DNA of 64,000 bases from Bifidobacterium sp. WK012_4_13. Lineage in GTDB: Bacteria; Actinomycetota; Actinomycetes; Actinomycetales; Bifidobacteriaceae. Position numbers and translations under genes: made by a program. The stretch covers positions 2,170,001 to 2,234,000 of the forward strand of contig NZ_CP129683.1 of assembly GCF_041080835.1 (NCBI RefSeq), read 5' to 3'. This document shows, piece by piece, positions 8,675-17,576 of this stretch; the stretch's first letter is position 1, and each line of letters starts with the position of its first letter. The notes under the pieces were generated by a model. The model did not search any database. It worked only from the letters and a program-made list of their open reading frames with translations, and had not been told where the DNA came from.

Positions 8675-10165
8675 TTGGTCTGTCACGAGTGCGGATTCAA
8701 CAACAAGGAAGGCGCTGCCGTCTGCGCATCCTGTGGAAGTCGGCTGAATTCATCCGAGCGATCTCGGATTTCTTCGAAGCATCAGCATCATGATGGCGAT
8801 GGCGATGACCCACAGCCGCAGGGCATCGCCGGGCTGAACGAGTTCGAGGACACTCAGCCGCATAATCCTTTTGAGGATTTCGATGAGTTCGGTCAACAGA
8901 CGGATGCGGCGCATTCCTCGTTGAAACCGGCAGAGGATGGGGTGGATGCGGCGCAAGCGTCGCATCCGGTACCTTGGGCTTCGGTCAAGCCATCTGCCCC
9001 CTACCCAAGCAGCGTCGCAGCGCACAATGCGTTTGCGAATGCAGCATACGGTGTGAACTCCCAGAATCTTGCGGATCTCGTAAGTCCTGGGCATCCCAAG
9101 GACGCCGACGCTTCAAGGCAGGTGGACGATCAAAATGCTGCGAGTCAGATGCGCGGGGAGTCTCCCGAAGGTGCGGTGAGCGATGTCGGACATCCGGATT
9201 CGCGAAAACCACCTTCCTCGACTGCCGCGCAAGCCCATAGCAGCATTGAGCCTGCGCAAGGTCTCTCTCGATTCCAGCATCCCACCGGAATCCAATCCAT
9301 CGAGACGCAGACACCTCAGGCTGGCCTTGGATCTGCAAACCGCAACAGGCTTCTTGCCATCGTCGGGATTGTGGTGGCCGCCGTCATTGCCGTCTGCCTT
9401 ATCCTGATCGTCATCGCCCAGCATGGGTTATTGAGTGGCGACACCTCACGCAGGTCGTCCACAGTCGGGATCTCTCAGTCGAAAACCAACTCCTCGCAAG
9501 CTTCAGACACAGTGTTCAACGCGAAGAAGCTCAATGGGATCATTGCAGGATTCTCCGACGTGGATGCGGCAGTTGCAGGTAAGGACATCAACGGGAGCGA
9601 TGCCTATGCATCGAAGCTTTCCAAGACGAAGTTCGTTGCAGCGGGCCTCTACCTTCCCATCTATCTGGATGCGCACTCGGGCAAGAATCCTGATTCGATA
9701 AGCGCGTCCGACATCATGATGAACACGATGAGCAACGATGACGCCAACACTGCCATGGCGGACCTTGGGGGAGCCGACGCGGTGACGCAGTGGCTTCATC
9801 AGAATGGGTATCCATCATCGGAGATAGGGAGGAATTTCGGTGATGTCGCCGCATCGAGCAAGGGACTGGAAAATTATTCCACGGCCGCAGACTCCGTGGC
9901 GATGCTGGTCGCTACCGAAAAGACAGGCGGCATGAACCTTATGACATACGATGTGACGGCGGATGGCGTGAAAGTGCCAGATGGCATGCAGGTCGCGGCG
10001 CATCGGGGTCAGGGAATCAAGAATGCATACAACTATTTCATGATCGTCAAGGAGAAGGGGCATACGATCGCGCTCGCAATCCTCACAAGGAACCAGAGCG
10101 AAGACTCCGTGACCTCCCTCACTTCCAAGGTGCTTGCGTCAATAGACTCGACCATTGCCAAATAG
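8675..10165 (+). CDS. Zinc-ribbon membrane protein of unknown function
   Basis: A 496-residue single-pass protein. Residues 3-20 form a zinc ribbon (CHEC then CASC, ten residues apart). A long, low-complexity, hydrophilic region follows, with one hydrophobic segment at about residues 226-250. A C-terminal, probably extracellular domain of about 230 residues contains repeated Asp/Ser/Asn-rich stretches. The start is a TTG preceded at six bases by a GGGGGGA site, and the Cys codons begin directly after it. Proteins with an N-terminal zinc ribbon, a linker and one membrane span are common in bifidobacteria, but I do not recognise a function for the outer domain. It is transcribed alone. Confidence 0.8.
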   Translation: MVCHECGFNNKEGAAVCASCGSRLNSSERSRISSKHQHHDGDGDDPQPQGIAGLNEFEDTQPHNPFEDFDEFGQQTDAAHSSLKPAEDGVDAAQASHPVPWASVKPSAPYPSSVAAHNAFANAAYGVNSQNLADLVSPGHPKDADASRQVDDQNAASQMRGESPEGAVSDVGHPDSRKPPSSTAAQAHSSIEPAQGLSRFQHPTGIQSIETQTPQAGLGSANRNRLLAIVGIVVAAVIAVCLILIVIAQHGLLSGDTSRRSSTVGISQSKTNSSQASDTVFNAKKLNGIIAGFSDVDAAVAGKDINGSDAYASKLSKTKFVAAGLYLPIYLDAHSGKNPDSISASDIMMNTMSNDDANTAMADLGGADAVTQWLHQNGYPSSEIGRNFGDVAASSKGLENYSTAADSVAMLVATEKTGGMNLMTYDVTADGVKVPDGMQVAAHRGQGIKNAYNYFMIVKEKGHTIALAILTRNQSEDSVTSLTSKVLASIDSTIAK

Positions 10166-10171
10166 TCGCAG

Positions 10172-10858
10172 TCAGAGGATGCCGGGAGCCTGAATCTGCA
10201 TCCGTCCTGGTACGACGATGCATCGGTCCGGATACGTGTGTGCAAGTGACCGATACAGTTTCGCCCGCCTTCCCGACCTTCCCTTCCAAAGCAGCCATGC
10301 AAGGAATTCGAGATCGATCTTGTCGTTGCATCCAAGCGTCATGTCGGGACGGTTCGTATGTCGGTAATGCAATCTCCGCCGGAGCACCCTTCGCAGACAG
10401 GTGATGCGGTTGACGTTCAGGATGATGATGCAATCGGATTCCCGCATCCTCCTCTCAAAGGCGATATTCCTATAATTGCCCTCGATGACCCACGTCGAAT
10501 GTGAATCCATGAAGTCCTCAACCTTGCGGGAGGCATCTTGATTGCCGCGTTCCTGCCAGCCAGGCAGCCAGTGCACCATGTCAAGATGAAGGACGGGGCA
10601 GGAGCGTTCAGAGGCGATCCTTCTGGCAAGCGTCGATTTTCCCGAGCCACTGTATCCGAGAATTGCGATGCGGCGAGCATTGCTCGGAACTGTCACCACA
10701 CTGGAATGCGGGTATTCGCAGTCTGCGGTGGATGTCCGCGCGGATTCCTCACTGTACGCACTGTTGCGGTCACCACTGCGCTCACCACTGTGGTCACCAC
10801 TGCCTGATTGCCTGCGAAGGACTGATTCCGCATCCTCATCGTCAGGTTGCCTCTTCAT
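10172..10858 (-). CDS. P-loop kinase-like protein (FlaR / adenylate-kinase-like)
   Basis: A P-loop NTPase with the Walker A motif GYSGSGKST, an LHLDMVHWLPGW segment and EGNYRN, all typical of the group annotated as DNA topology modulation protein FlaR or adenylate-kinase-like. The Arg-rich LRRVLRRRLHYR stretch is the usual lid region. An open frame extends upstream to 11011, but the ATG at 10858 has a GGAG site and the extra N-terminus is low complexity. From this start the protein has 228 residues with a Ser/Asp/Glu-rich head before the domain. It ends only a few bases from the convergent zinc-ribbon gene. The substrate is unknown. Confidence 0.75.
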   Translation of the reverse strand: MKRQPDDEDAESVLRRQSGSGDHSGERSGDRNSAYSEESARTSTADCEYPHSSVVTVPSNARRIAILGYSGSGKSTLARRIASERSCPVLHLDMVHWLPGWQERGNQDASRKVEDFMDSHSTWVIEGNYRNIAFERRMRESDCIIILNVNRITCLRRVLRRRLHYRHTNRPDMTLGCNDKIDLEFLAWLLWKGRSGRRAKLYRSLAHTYPDRCIVVPGRMQIQAPGIL

Positions 10859-11189
10859 CGATAATGCTCCATCAATTCGCTCATCCTCTTGCCGAATGTC
10901 ATGTTTTCCCTGCAGGAAGAAGTGAAGACAGCGTTCCGCCGATGCAGGACTAGGGATCCTGACAATCATAGCCGAAGCCTGCCGTGCGGTTCTTCCATGG
11001 CTTGCCGCCATGCATCATCCGGCCGGCTCGCCTGCATCGCATCGTCTATGGGAGAAAAAGGGAAGATCGACGTGAATGTGACATTGGGACATATATACTC
11101 TCATGTGTCATAGGAATCATTCATGCTGGGACGGTTCGAAGAGTGCAGTTGCCTGATGGGCGAGCGCGCTTCCTTGCCGAGGGAGGGCT

Positions 11190-12149
11190 ATGTTTTCGCT
11201 GCTTGTTGGTTTGGTCATAGGATTCGGCCTGCCGCTGCAGACTGCCATCAATTCGCGTCTGCGCCGCATTGTTCGTTCCCCGCTGGTGTCCTCCATGATC
11301 TCATTCTCGGTCGGAACGCTGTTCCTTGTTGCCATCCTGATACTTTCCAGGCAGGGATTGCTGATTTCGGAAGCCACCATCGCGCATCAGCCATGGTGGA
11401 TCTGGATAGGCGGAATTCTCAGTGTGGTGTATCTGACGGGGAACATCGTCCTTTTCCCTCATCTTGGCGCCGCTCAGACCGTGATCATGCCCGTCGTCGG
11501 ACAGTTGTCGATGAGCATGCTCATCGACAACTTTGGTTGGTTCGACTCGCAGCGTCATCCTCTCACGGTCATTCGAGTCATCGGTGGCATCGTCGTCCTG
11601 CTTGGCGTCCTGTTGGTGGTGTTCACGAACTCGGCGAGAAGCGAGCTGAAAATCCAGAAGTCCCATGCGTCCGTGGACGAGCGCAGGCCACGGAATTCGA
11701 CATCGGCTCTGCCCTGGCAGATCGCAGGCGTGGTCACGGGGATGCTGAGCGCTGCTCAGACGGCGATCAACGGTCATCTCGGCACCGTCCTTGCCTCGCC
11801 GGAAAAGGCCGCATTCATATCATTCCTGGTGGGAACCGTCGCATTATGGATAATCGTAGCGGCATATGAGCATGGAATTCATGTCAAGCCGGCATTCTCG
11901 CGGAAGAACCCTTGGTGGGTGTGGATTGGCGGTGTGATCGGTTCGCTTTTCGTCCTTGGAAATGCATACATGGTTCCAAAGATTGGGACAGGCCTTACCG
12001 TTGTGGTGGTCCTTTTCGGCATGATCTCCGGGGGACTGGTGGTCGATAGCTTTGGCTGGCTGGGTGCAAGGCGGATCTCGGTGCGACCGGTTCAACTGCT
12101 CGGTGTGCTTGCACTGATCTGTGGAGTCATCCTCATCAAGCTGTTCTGA
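11190..12149 (+). CDS. DMT-superfamily YdcZ/DUF606 transporter, two-repeat form
   Basis: A 319-residue membrane protein built from two homologous halves. Each half has an SR or GxLG segment, a PWWWIGGILG-like motif (QPWWIWIGGILS at about 67, NPWWVWIGGVIG at about 240) and a DNFGWF or DSFGWL motif. This is the signature of YdcZ/DUF606 permeases, here duplicated and fused with about 10 membrane segments in total. GAGGGAGG lies just upstream of the ATG. The family is assigned to small-molecule export or import, but few substrates are known. A linker of about 40 polar residues separates the halves. Confidence 0.85.
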   Translation: MFSLLVGLVIGFGLPLQTAINSRLRRIVRSPLVSSMISFSVGTLFLVAILILSRQGLLISEATIAHQPWWIWIGGILSVVYLTGNIVLFPHLGAAQTVIMPVVGQLSMSMLIDNFGWFDSQRHPLTVIRVIGGIVVLLGVLLVVFTNSARSELKIQKSHASVDERRPRNSTSALPWQIAGVVTGMLSAAQTAINGHLGTVLASPEKAAFISFLVGTVALWIIVAAYEHGIHVKPAFSRKNPWWVWIGGVIGSLFVLGNAYMVPKIGTGLTVVVVLFGMISGGLVVDSFGWLGARRISVRPVQLLGVLALICGVILIKLF

Positions 12150-12355
12150 GGTGTCACTGCCGGGCGGGTGACAGTTGGGATTACGGAATGGTGTTCTTGC
12201 AAGCACCTTCACCCATGCGCACTCCAACTGGCAGCAAATCCATGCATGGCTACAGGATGAGAGCCAGCATTGAGAGGCACGGATCGATAGGTGTTGCTGT
12301 ATATCATTCCATGCCTCTGCCACGGACCTCTGCTTCATTGCTGAGATGGTGGGGG

Positions 12356-13966
12356 TTACCATGCTTGCTGTGTGGCGAAAAAACGCTGCCAGAATGAGAA
12401 TGCCTTGGGTGAGGCAATATCTCTCATGACAAAATCGGATCCGAGATCCATCACCTTCGGAACATTTGGATCATATTCCTTCCATTCAGGAAGACCATCT
12501 CCATTCGGGTCGCCAGTGGCGATGAAGTTCACCCAGTACGCTGATATGATTTTTGAAACCCTGACATCCTCAGCTGTCCAATTGCGGCTGAACCTGTTCA
12601 GATTATCAAATGCGTATGTGATCTCCGAGCCATGGAAGGCACGACGTTGTCCGGATCCATCTGGTGTCCTGTGTGTCCAGAAATATGTTCGAACAGGCCT
12701 ATTGCAATGTTTCCTCCATTCCTGTGCCCAAAGAAACGATGAAATTCTTGCGTTATCCCTTACCGCGCGACTATCTGCTGCAGCCGCCTCGTCGTCATTT
12801 GAAGCGGAATACACACTTAAGAACTCATCGGCCATATCGCGGTACTTGTACTTTGCCGCTCTGACAAACGATTCCAGCGTCACGTGGGTGGGAGGGCGCC
12901 CAGGACGCCATCTCTCATCTTTCTGCTTCTCGCGTGCGTCTGTTACGCATTCTGTTGGAATTGCGCCGCTTTCGTCAAGATTGTTTCCGACGATGTAATC
13001 GACGTCATTCTGTTCACCGCTGGCATAGGTATATTCAAAGCCGTGAGGAATGGACCATCCGTCGACAACTGGTCTGAATAAGGGTGGTTTCGAGTCGCTG
13101 CCGGTATTGATCTGGATATCTCCATACAGCTTGCTGTCGGTCAGCTCTTGCCACGGCACTTCCCTCAGCCTTTCGAGAGTTGGAGCCTCATCTGTGGTGC
13201 ACAGCCTACGCACAAATCTTTCCCCTGCGTCTTCGGCCTCGATAATGTTCCGATAGGAAGTCGATAGGTAACGAAGTTCCGTGTCTCGACTGTATCTGGC
13301 ATGGCTCTGTGCAATGACTCGCTGAAAGAGTCCTTTTGCCAAGGGAGACATGGCCAGGAAATCGCAAGTCCCAGCGCCTGCAGACTGCCCGGCAATCGTC
13401 ACATTGCTTGGGTCTCCTCCAAAAGCCGCGATATTCTCATGAACCCATCGCAAAGCTGCGACACAATCCAGAAAACCATAATTGCCAGAGACGCCATGAG
13501 GTGATTCGGAACTGAGAGATTGCGTTGCTAGGAATCCAAGAATTCCAAGACGGTAGTTGAAATTCACAACGATGATTCCCCGCTCGGCCATGCTCTCCCC
13601 ATCAAAATTCGGATCAGCTGAGGTTCCCTCTTGAAATCCGCCCCCATATATCCATACCAGCACGGGTTTTGGCCGTGTGCCAGATGCGGCCCAAATGTTC
13701 AGATAGAGGCAGTCTTCATCCATGGGAAGATTCATGGCGCTGATTTCCTGTGTGTTGAGTTGTGGGCCCACAGGCCCAAATTCAAACGCCTTGCGAATGT
13801 CGTTCCATGGTTCCGGTCTCTGGGGCTCTTTCCAGCGCAGACTGCCTGTGGGCGGTTTCGCATAAGGGATGCCTTTGAAAATCCTGATGCTGGGATTCTT
13901 GCCATGGATTCCTTGCAGCGGACCATAATTAGTGGTGACTGTCAAATTGTCATTTTCGTCTAACAT
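12356..13966 (-). CDS. Carboxylesterase type B
   Basis: A 536-residue alpha/beta-hydrolase. The oxyanion-hole motif YGGGF is at residues 107-111, the catalytic Ser195 sits in GQSAGAG, and the EDCLYLNIW signature lies near residue 86. The length matches type B carboxylesterases (para-nitrobenzyl/acetylcholinesterase family). There is no signal peptide, so it should act in the cytoplasm. It begins 38 bases after the stop codon of the MFS gene transcribed ahead of it, so the two form an operon. The likely scheme is uptake of an ester by the MFS carrier followed by intracellular hydrolysis. The ester is unknown. Confidence 0.9.
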   Translation of the reverse strand: MLDENDNLTVTTNYGPLQGIHGKNPSIRIFKGIPYAKPPTGSLRWKEPQRPEPWNDIRKAFEFGPVGPQLNTQEISAMNLPMDEDCLYLNIWAASGTRPKPVLVWIYGGGFQEGTSADPNFDGESMAERGIIVVNFNYRLGILGFLATQSLSSESPHGVSGNYGFLDCVAALRWVHENIAAFGGDPSNVTIAGQSAGAGTCDFLAMSPLAKGLFQRVIAQSHARYSRDTELRYLSTSYRNIIEAEDAGERFVRRLCTTDEAPTLERLREVPWQELTDSKLYGDIQINTGSDSKPPLFRPVVDGWSIPHGFEYTYASGEQNDVDYIVGNNLDESGAIPTECVTDAREKQKDERWRPGRPPTHVTLESFVRAAKYKYRDMADEFLSVYSASNDDEAAAADSRAVRDNARISSFLWAQEWRKHCNRPVRTYFWTHRTPDGSGQRRAFHGSEITYAFDNLNRFSRNWTAEDVRVSKIISAYWVNFIATGDPNGDGLPEWKEYDPNVPKVMDLGSDFVMRDIASPKAFSFWQRFFATQQAW

Positions 13967-14002
13967 GTGTAGTTTGCCTTTGATCGAGTGTCATTGAGAG
14001 TG

Positions 14003-14990
14003 TGTTATTGGTTGTTGGTCATGGTGGTGGTTCTGGCGTTGATGGTCTTCTGCAGGAAGAGCATGGTGACGATGCCCACCACGAGGGCGACGCTCATGAT
14101 CTGCCACATGGCCTGGTATCCCAGGGTCTGGGCGATGTAGCCGCCGATGATCGGACCGATGATGTTGCCCAGGTCGCTTCCTATGAAGTTGGTGCTGCTG
14201 CCGGCGCCGCGCCGCTCCTGGGGCACGAGCTTCATGGCCATGGACTGCAGCACGGGCTGGCATCCCCCGTAGCCGAATGCGAAGAACACCGCCGCCAGGA
14301 GGAACATCCACAGCTGCGTGGAGACGCTGATCAGCCAGAAGGAGACGATGAATATGCCGAGCATGGGGACGATGATCGCGTATCCGAACCTGTCCGCGAG
14401 CTTTCCCGACAGGGGACGGGTCAGGAACAGGAGCGCCGCGTACACGGAGAAGAAGAAGCTGATGTTGCTGCCCACGCCCTGCTGCTCGGAGTAGATGGCG
14501 AGGAAGGGGTTCACCAGCGCGTAGCAGCCCGACAGGAGGATCATCAGGAATGCGGGGATCAGCGCCTCCTTGGCGATGATGTTGTTGAACGTGAGCTTGA
14601 ACTTCTTCACCACACGCGGGGGAAGCTTGATCTGGGAGGCGGCGAGGATGCCGGCGAACATGACCAGCGCCGCGATGAAGAACACGGGACGGTAGCCGTA
14701 GGCCGCCTGCACCTTCAGCGACACCACCGGACCGACCATCTGGGCGATGCCCGCAGCCAGCGCGTAGAACCCCAGACCGGTCCCCATCTTCTCACGCGGC
14801 AACGTATCAGCCGCCATGGCGATGAAACATGTAGTCGAGAACGCCTGTCCTGCGCCTTGGAGGAAGCGTGCGGCGAAGAGTTCGGGCACGCTGCCGACGA
14901 CGCCGTAGAACACCATCGCCACTCCCATGACCGCCATGGCCGCCATCACCACATAGCGACGATCCAGCGCATCGATCGTCGGACCCGAAA
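14003..14990. repeat. Left arm of a 988-bp perfect inverted repeat
   Basis: This arm covers the 3' 80% of the minus-strand MFS gene including its stop codon. The reverse complement of this arm matches 16386-17373 without a difference that I could find. Translations of the two arms agree in several frames on both strands, which supports nucleotide identity. Outside the breakpoints the sequences differ immediately. The arms enclose 1395 bases. Confidence 0.93.
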
Positions 14991-15231
14991 ATAGCTTGAA
15001 CACTATTGCCGCCCATGCGAAGGCACCCGACACCATGCCGACTATCGCTGCAGTCGCACCAAGGGAATCGGTGTATTTGCCTATCAGCACATTGCACATT
15101 TGCAGTGCGATGGAGACAAAGGTGTTGGCTAGGCACACACTGATAAACGACCTATTCCATATGCGTTCAAAAGTTTGGATAGTAGGAGTCTTCTCTCGCG
15201 GCTGGGGAGAAGAGCCGTCAGCGTTTGTCAT
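14005..15231 (-). CDS. MFS transporter, copy 1 (operon with carboxylesterase)
   Basis: A 408-residue, 12-segment major facilitator. The loop between segments 2 and 3 reads SGPTIDALDRRYVVM, a degenerate form of the MFS motif, and KLADRFGY in the second half is the matching motif. It is the first gene of an operon with the carboxylesterase, and it diverges from the GntR regulator with operator-like palindromes between. Its last 327 codons are identical to MFS copy 2. The first 80 or so residues differ (for example VSIALQMCNVLIGKYTDSLG against MSIALQICNVIIGKFTFSLG). This points to gene conversion or a very recent duplication. Confidence 0.9.
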   Translation of the reverse strand: MTNADGSSPQPREKTPTIQTFERIWNRSFISVCLANTFVSIALQMCNVLIGKYTDSLGATAAIVGMVSGAFAWAAIVFKLFSGPTIDALDRRYVVMAAMAVMGVAMVFYGVVGSVPELFAARFLQGAGQAFSTTCFIAMAADTLPREKMGTGLGFYALAAGIAQMVGPVVSLKVQAAYGYRPVFFIAALVMFAGILAASQIKLPPRVVKKFKLTFNNIIAKEALIPAFLMILLSGCYALVNPFLAIYSEQQGVGSNISFFFSVYAALLFLTRPLSGKLADRFGYAIIVPMLGIFIVSFWLISVSTQLWMFLLAAVFFAFGYGGCQPVLQSMAMKLVPQERRGAGSSTNFIGSDLGNIIGPIIGGYIAQTLGYQAMWQIMSVALVVGIVTMLFLQKTINARTTTMTNNQ

Positions 15232-15252
15232 GATCTGATCTCCTTTGATCGG

Positions 15253-15288
15253 TTCATATATGAAATAATATACGATTTCATATATGAA
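15253..15288. promoter_or_regulatory. Two identical palindromic operators, probably for the GntR regulator
   Basis: The perfect 12-base palindrome TTCATATATGAA occurs at 15253-15264 and again at 15277-15288, with centres 24 bases apart so that both lie on one face of the helix. They sit just upstream of MFS copy 1 and in the divergent gap to the GntR gene. AT-rich palindromes of this type are usual for GntR/FCD regulators. Confidence 0.7.
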
Positions 15289-15404
15289 GAATAGTTGAAG
15301 GTTTCAGGAAAGTCAAATGACTATTGCGACAGATGAAGATGATGGTGAATAGGCCAAAGCCTATACACTATAGATTGTCGTGACAATGCCAAAGAAGGAT
15401 GATG

Positions 15405-16082
15405 ATGGACGCAAGCAGAGTTGCAGTGGTATCCGAGAATAAGGCAAATCGTGCTTACAAGGAACTTCGGAATGCCATATTAAGCGGCAGATTCGTCCCA
15501 GGCTACCGAATCGTCATTTCAGATCTTTCGAGGAATTCCGATATCAGCGCCAGTCCGTGGCGCGAGGCGATCATGAGACTTCAGGCTGAGGGCTGGCTGG
15601 AAGTCACACCAAACGTCGGTGCCCGCGTTGTGGAGCCGGGATTGAATGCACACCGTCAGACAATAGAATTGCTGGCCCGATTGGAAGGTCTTGCGACAAT
15701 CCTTGCCATACCTAATCTCACTGACGCTGACATGCAGGCTCTTCACAGCATTGATTCGAAGATGCTGGAGAATCTGAATGTCAGGCTTGATGCAGAATTC
15801 ACCAGGCTCAATCGTGAGTTCCATGAGATTTTTTACGCCCGTTGCAATTTCGATAGGTTGAAAGAGGCGATACGCGGCGAGATCGAGCGCTTGGACTTTA
15901 TCAAGAAGAACGTTCAATTCGACTGGGATGAACGGATGGAACGCAAGCCACGCTCCGTTGAGGAGCATGAACATCTGCTGACTCTGATCGAGTCTCAGGC
16001 TTCAAGCGTGGAGATCGAAGACTATGCAAGGCTGCACAAGCTGAATGCCTTGGCGTTCCGTCATCATATGCAGAAGGATTAG
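15405..16082 (+). CDS. GntR-family regulator (FCD/FadR subfamily)
   Basis: A 225-residue regulator. The N-terminal winged helix-turn-helix contains LRNAILSGRFVPGYRIV and SPWREAIMRLQAEGWLEV. The C-terminal all-helical FCD ligand domain contains LNREFHEIFYARC and ends with an RHHMQK helix that usually supplies metal or carboxylate ligands. Three in-frame ATG codons overlap at 15399, 15402 and 15405. The AAGAAGG site at 15392-15398 fits the third. It lies between the two MFS genes inside the inverted repeat, so it probably controls both through the AT-rich palindromes near 15253 and 16118. Confidence 0.9.
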   Translation: MDASRVAVVSENKANRAYKELRNAILSGRFVPGYRIVISDLSRNSDISASPWREAIMRLQAEGWLEVTPNVGARVVEPGLNAHRQTIELLARLEGLATILAIPNLTDADMQALHSIDSKMLENLNVRLDAEFTRLNREFHEIFYARCNFDRLKEAIRGEIERLDFIKKNVQFDWDERMERKPRSVEEHEHLLTLIESQASSVEIEDYARLHKLNALAFRHHMQKD

Positions 16083-16117
16083 GGGATTGGGTTTGGGTAT
16101 GGTTGCTCGGTCGGAGT

Positions 16118-16132
16118 CATATAATATATGAT
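16118..16132. promoter_or_regulatory. AT-rich near-palindrome upstream of MFS copy 2
   Basis: TCATATAATATATGA is palindromic except at its centre and resembles the two TTCATATATGAA sites at 15253 and 15277. It lies 37 bases upstream of the second MFS start and is probably a further GntR operator. The surrounding 35 bases are almost pure A/T and may also supply the -10 region. Confidence 0.55.
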
Positions 16133-16168
16133 TTAATATATAATATAAACCGTACTGATGAGGTTTCA

Positions 16169-17371
16169 ATGGTGAAGTCTGATGATGCGATATCTGCTGT
16201 GGGGGAGATGCACATATGGAATAGGTCGTTTATCAGTGTGTGCCTAGCCAACACTCTGATGTCGATTGCCTTGCAGATATGCAATGTAATCATTGGCAAA
16301 TTCACCTTCAGCCTTGGTGCGACTGCAGCGATAGTCGGCATGGTATCGGGTGCCTTCGCATGGTCATCCATCGTATTGAAGGGTATTTCGGGTCCGACGA
16401 TCGATGCGCTGGATCGTCGCTATGTGGTGATGGCGGCCATGGCGGTCATGGGAGTGGCGATGGTGTTCTACGGCGTCGTCGGCAGCGTGCCCGAACTCTT
16501 CGCCGCACGCTTCCTCCAAGGCGCAGGACAGGCGTTCTCGACTACATGTTTCATCGCCATGGCGGCTGATACGTTGCCGCGTGAGAAGATGGGGACCGGT
16601 CTGGGGTTCTACGCGCTGGCTGCGGGCATCGCCCAGATGGTCGGTCCGGTGGTGTCGCTGAAGGTGCAGGCGGCCTACGGCTACCGTCCCGTGTTCTTCA
16701 TCGCGGCGCTGGTCATGTTCGCCGGCATCCTCGCCGCCTCCCAGATCAAGCTTCCCCCGCGTGTGGTGAAGAAGTTCAAGCTCACGTTCAACAACATCAT
16801 CGCCAAGGAGGCGCTGATCCCCGCATTCCTGATGATCCTCCTGTCGGGCTGCTACGCGCTGGTGAACCCCTTCCTCGCCATCTACTCCGAGCAGCAGGGC
16901 GTGGGCAGCAACATCAGCTTCTTCTTCTCCGTGTACGCGGCGCTCCTGTTCCTGACCCGTCCCCTGTCGGGAAAGCTCGCGGACAGGTTCGGATACGCGA
17001 TCATCGTCCCCATGCTCGGCATATTCATCGTCTCCTTCTGGCTGATCAGCGTCTCCACGCAGCTGTGGATGTTCCTCCTGGCGGCGGTGTTCTTCGCATT
17101 CGGCTACGGGGGATGCCAGCCCGTGCTGCAGTCCATGGCCATGAAGCTCGTGCCCCAGGAGCGGCGCGGCGCCGGCAGCAGCACCAACTTCATAGGAAGC
17201 GACCTGGGCAACATCATCGGTCCGATCATCGGCGGCTACATCGCCCAGACCCTGGGATACCAGGCCATGTGGCAGATCATGAGCGTCGCCCTCGTGGTGG
17301 GCATCGTCACCATGCTCTTCCTGCAGAAGACCATCAACGCCAGAACCACCACCATGACCAACAACCAATAA
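16169..17371 (+). CDS. MFS transporter, copy 2
   Basis: A 400-residue major facilitator nearly identical to copy 1 except at the N-terminus, which begins MVKSDDAISAVGEMHIWNRS. The ATG at 16169 is preferred over the open frame from 16103 because it aligns with the start of copy 1 and has a TGAGG site. The shared part (from codon 73 on) is clearly richer in GC than the unique 5' part: by hand count 39 of 60 bases at 16801-16860 against 27 of 60 at 16261-16320. It follows the GntR gene after 86 bases. The substrate is unknown and may be the same as that of copy 1. Confidence 0.88.
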   Translation: MVKSDDAISAVGEMHIWNRSFISVCLANTLMSIALQICNVIIGKFTFSLGATAAIVGMVSGAFAWSSIVLKGISGPTIDALDRRYVVMAAMAVMGVAMVFYGVVGSVPELFAARFLQGAGQAFSTTCFIAMAADTLPREKMGTGLGFYALAAGIAQMVGPVVSLKVQAAYGYRPVFFIAALVMFAGILAASQIKLPPRVVKKFKLTFNNIIAKEALIPAFLMILLSGCYALVNPFLAIYSEQQGVGSNISFFFSVYAALLFLTRPLSGKLADRFGYAIIVPMLGIFIVSFWLISVSTQLWMFLLAAVFFAFGYGGCQPVLQSMAMKLVPQERRGAGSSTNFIGSDLGNIIGPIIGGYIAQTLGYQAMWQIMSVALVVGIVTMLFLQKTINARTTTMTNNQ

Positions 17372-17373
17372 CA
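16386..17373. repeat. Right arm of the 988-bp perfect inverted repeat
   Basis: Reverse complement of 14003-14990. The arm begins in codon 73 of MFS copy 2, at the TTTCGGGTCC stretch, and ends two bases past its stop codon. The sharp edges within related sequence are typical of a conversion tract or of a segment pasted into both genes. Confidence 0.93.
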
Positions 17374-17576
17374 TGAAGGGTGTGATTGCGGGTGCCAGAA
17401 GCGTTGAAAATACGTCATGGTCAGGAGATCAAGGATTGTATTTTAGCATCGAATTGGTGACCTTTTACCGTGCTGACGATCGAGCATCTGTTGATTCATC
17501 AGGGAGAACGCGTGTCATTATTCCATGTACATTACGTCGCGAAGATTTGAGATTGCGCTTGTAATACAATTATCGA

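Noticed and set aside
14002..14994. Long open frame (330 codons) antisense to MFS copy 1, and its twin antisense to copy 2
   Set aside because: Its composition (Gly, His, Glu, Asp, Arg-rich) is that of a GC-driven shadow of the MFS gene; it is useful only as evidence that the two arms are identical.
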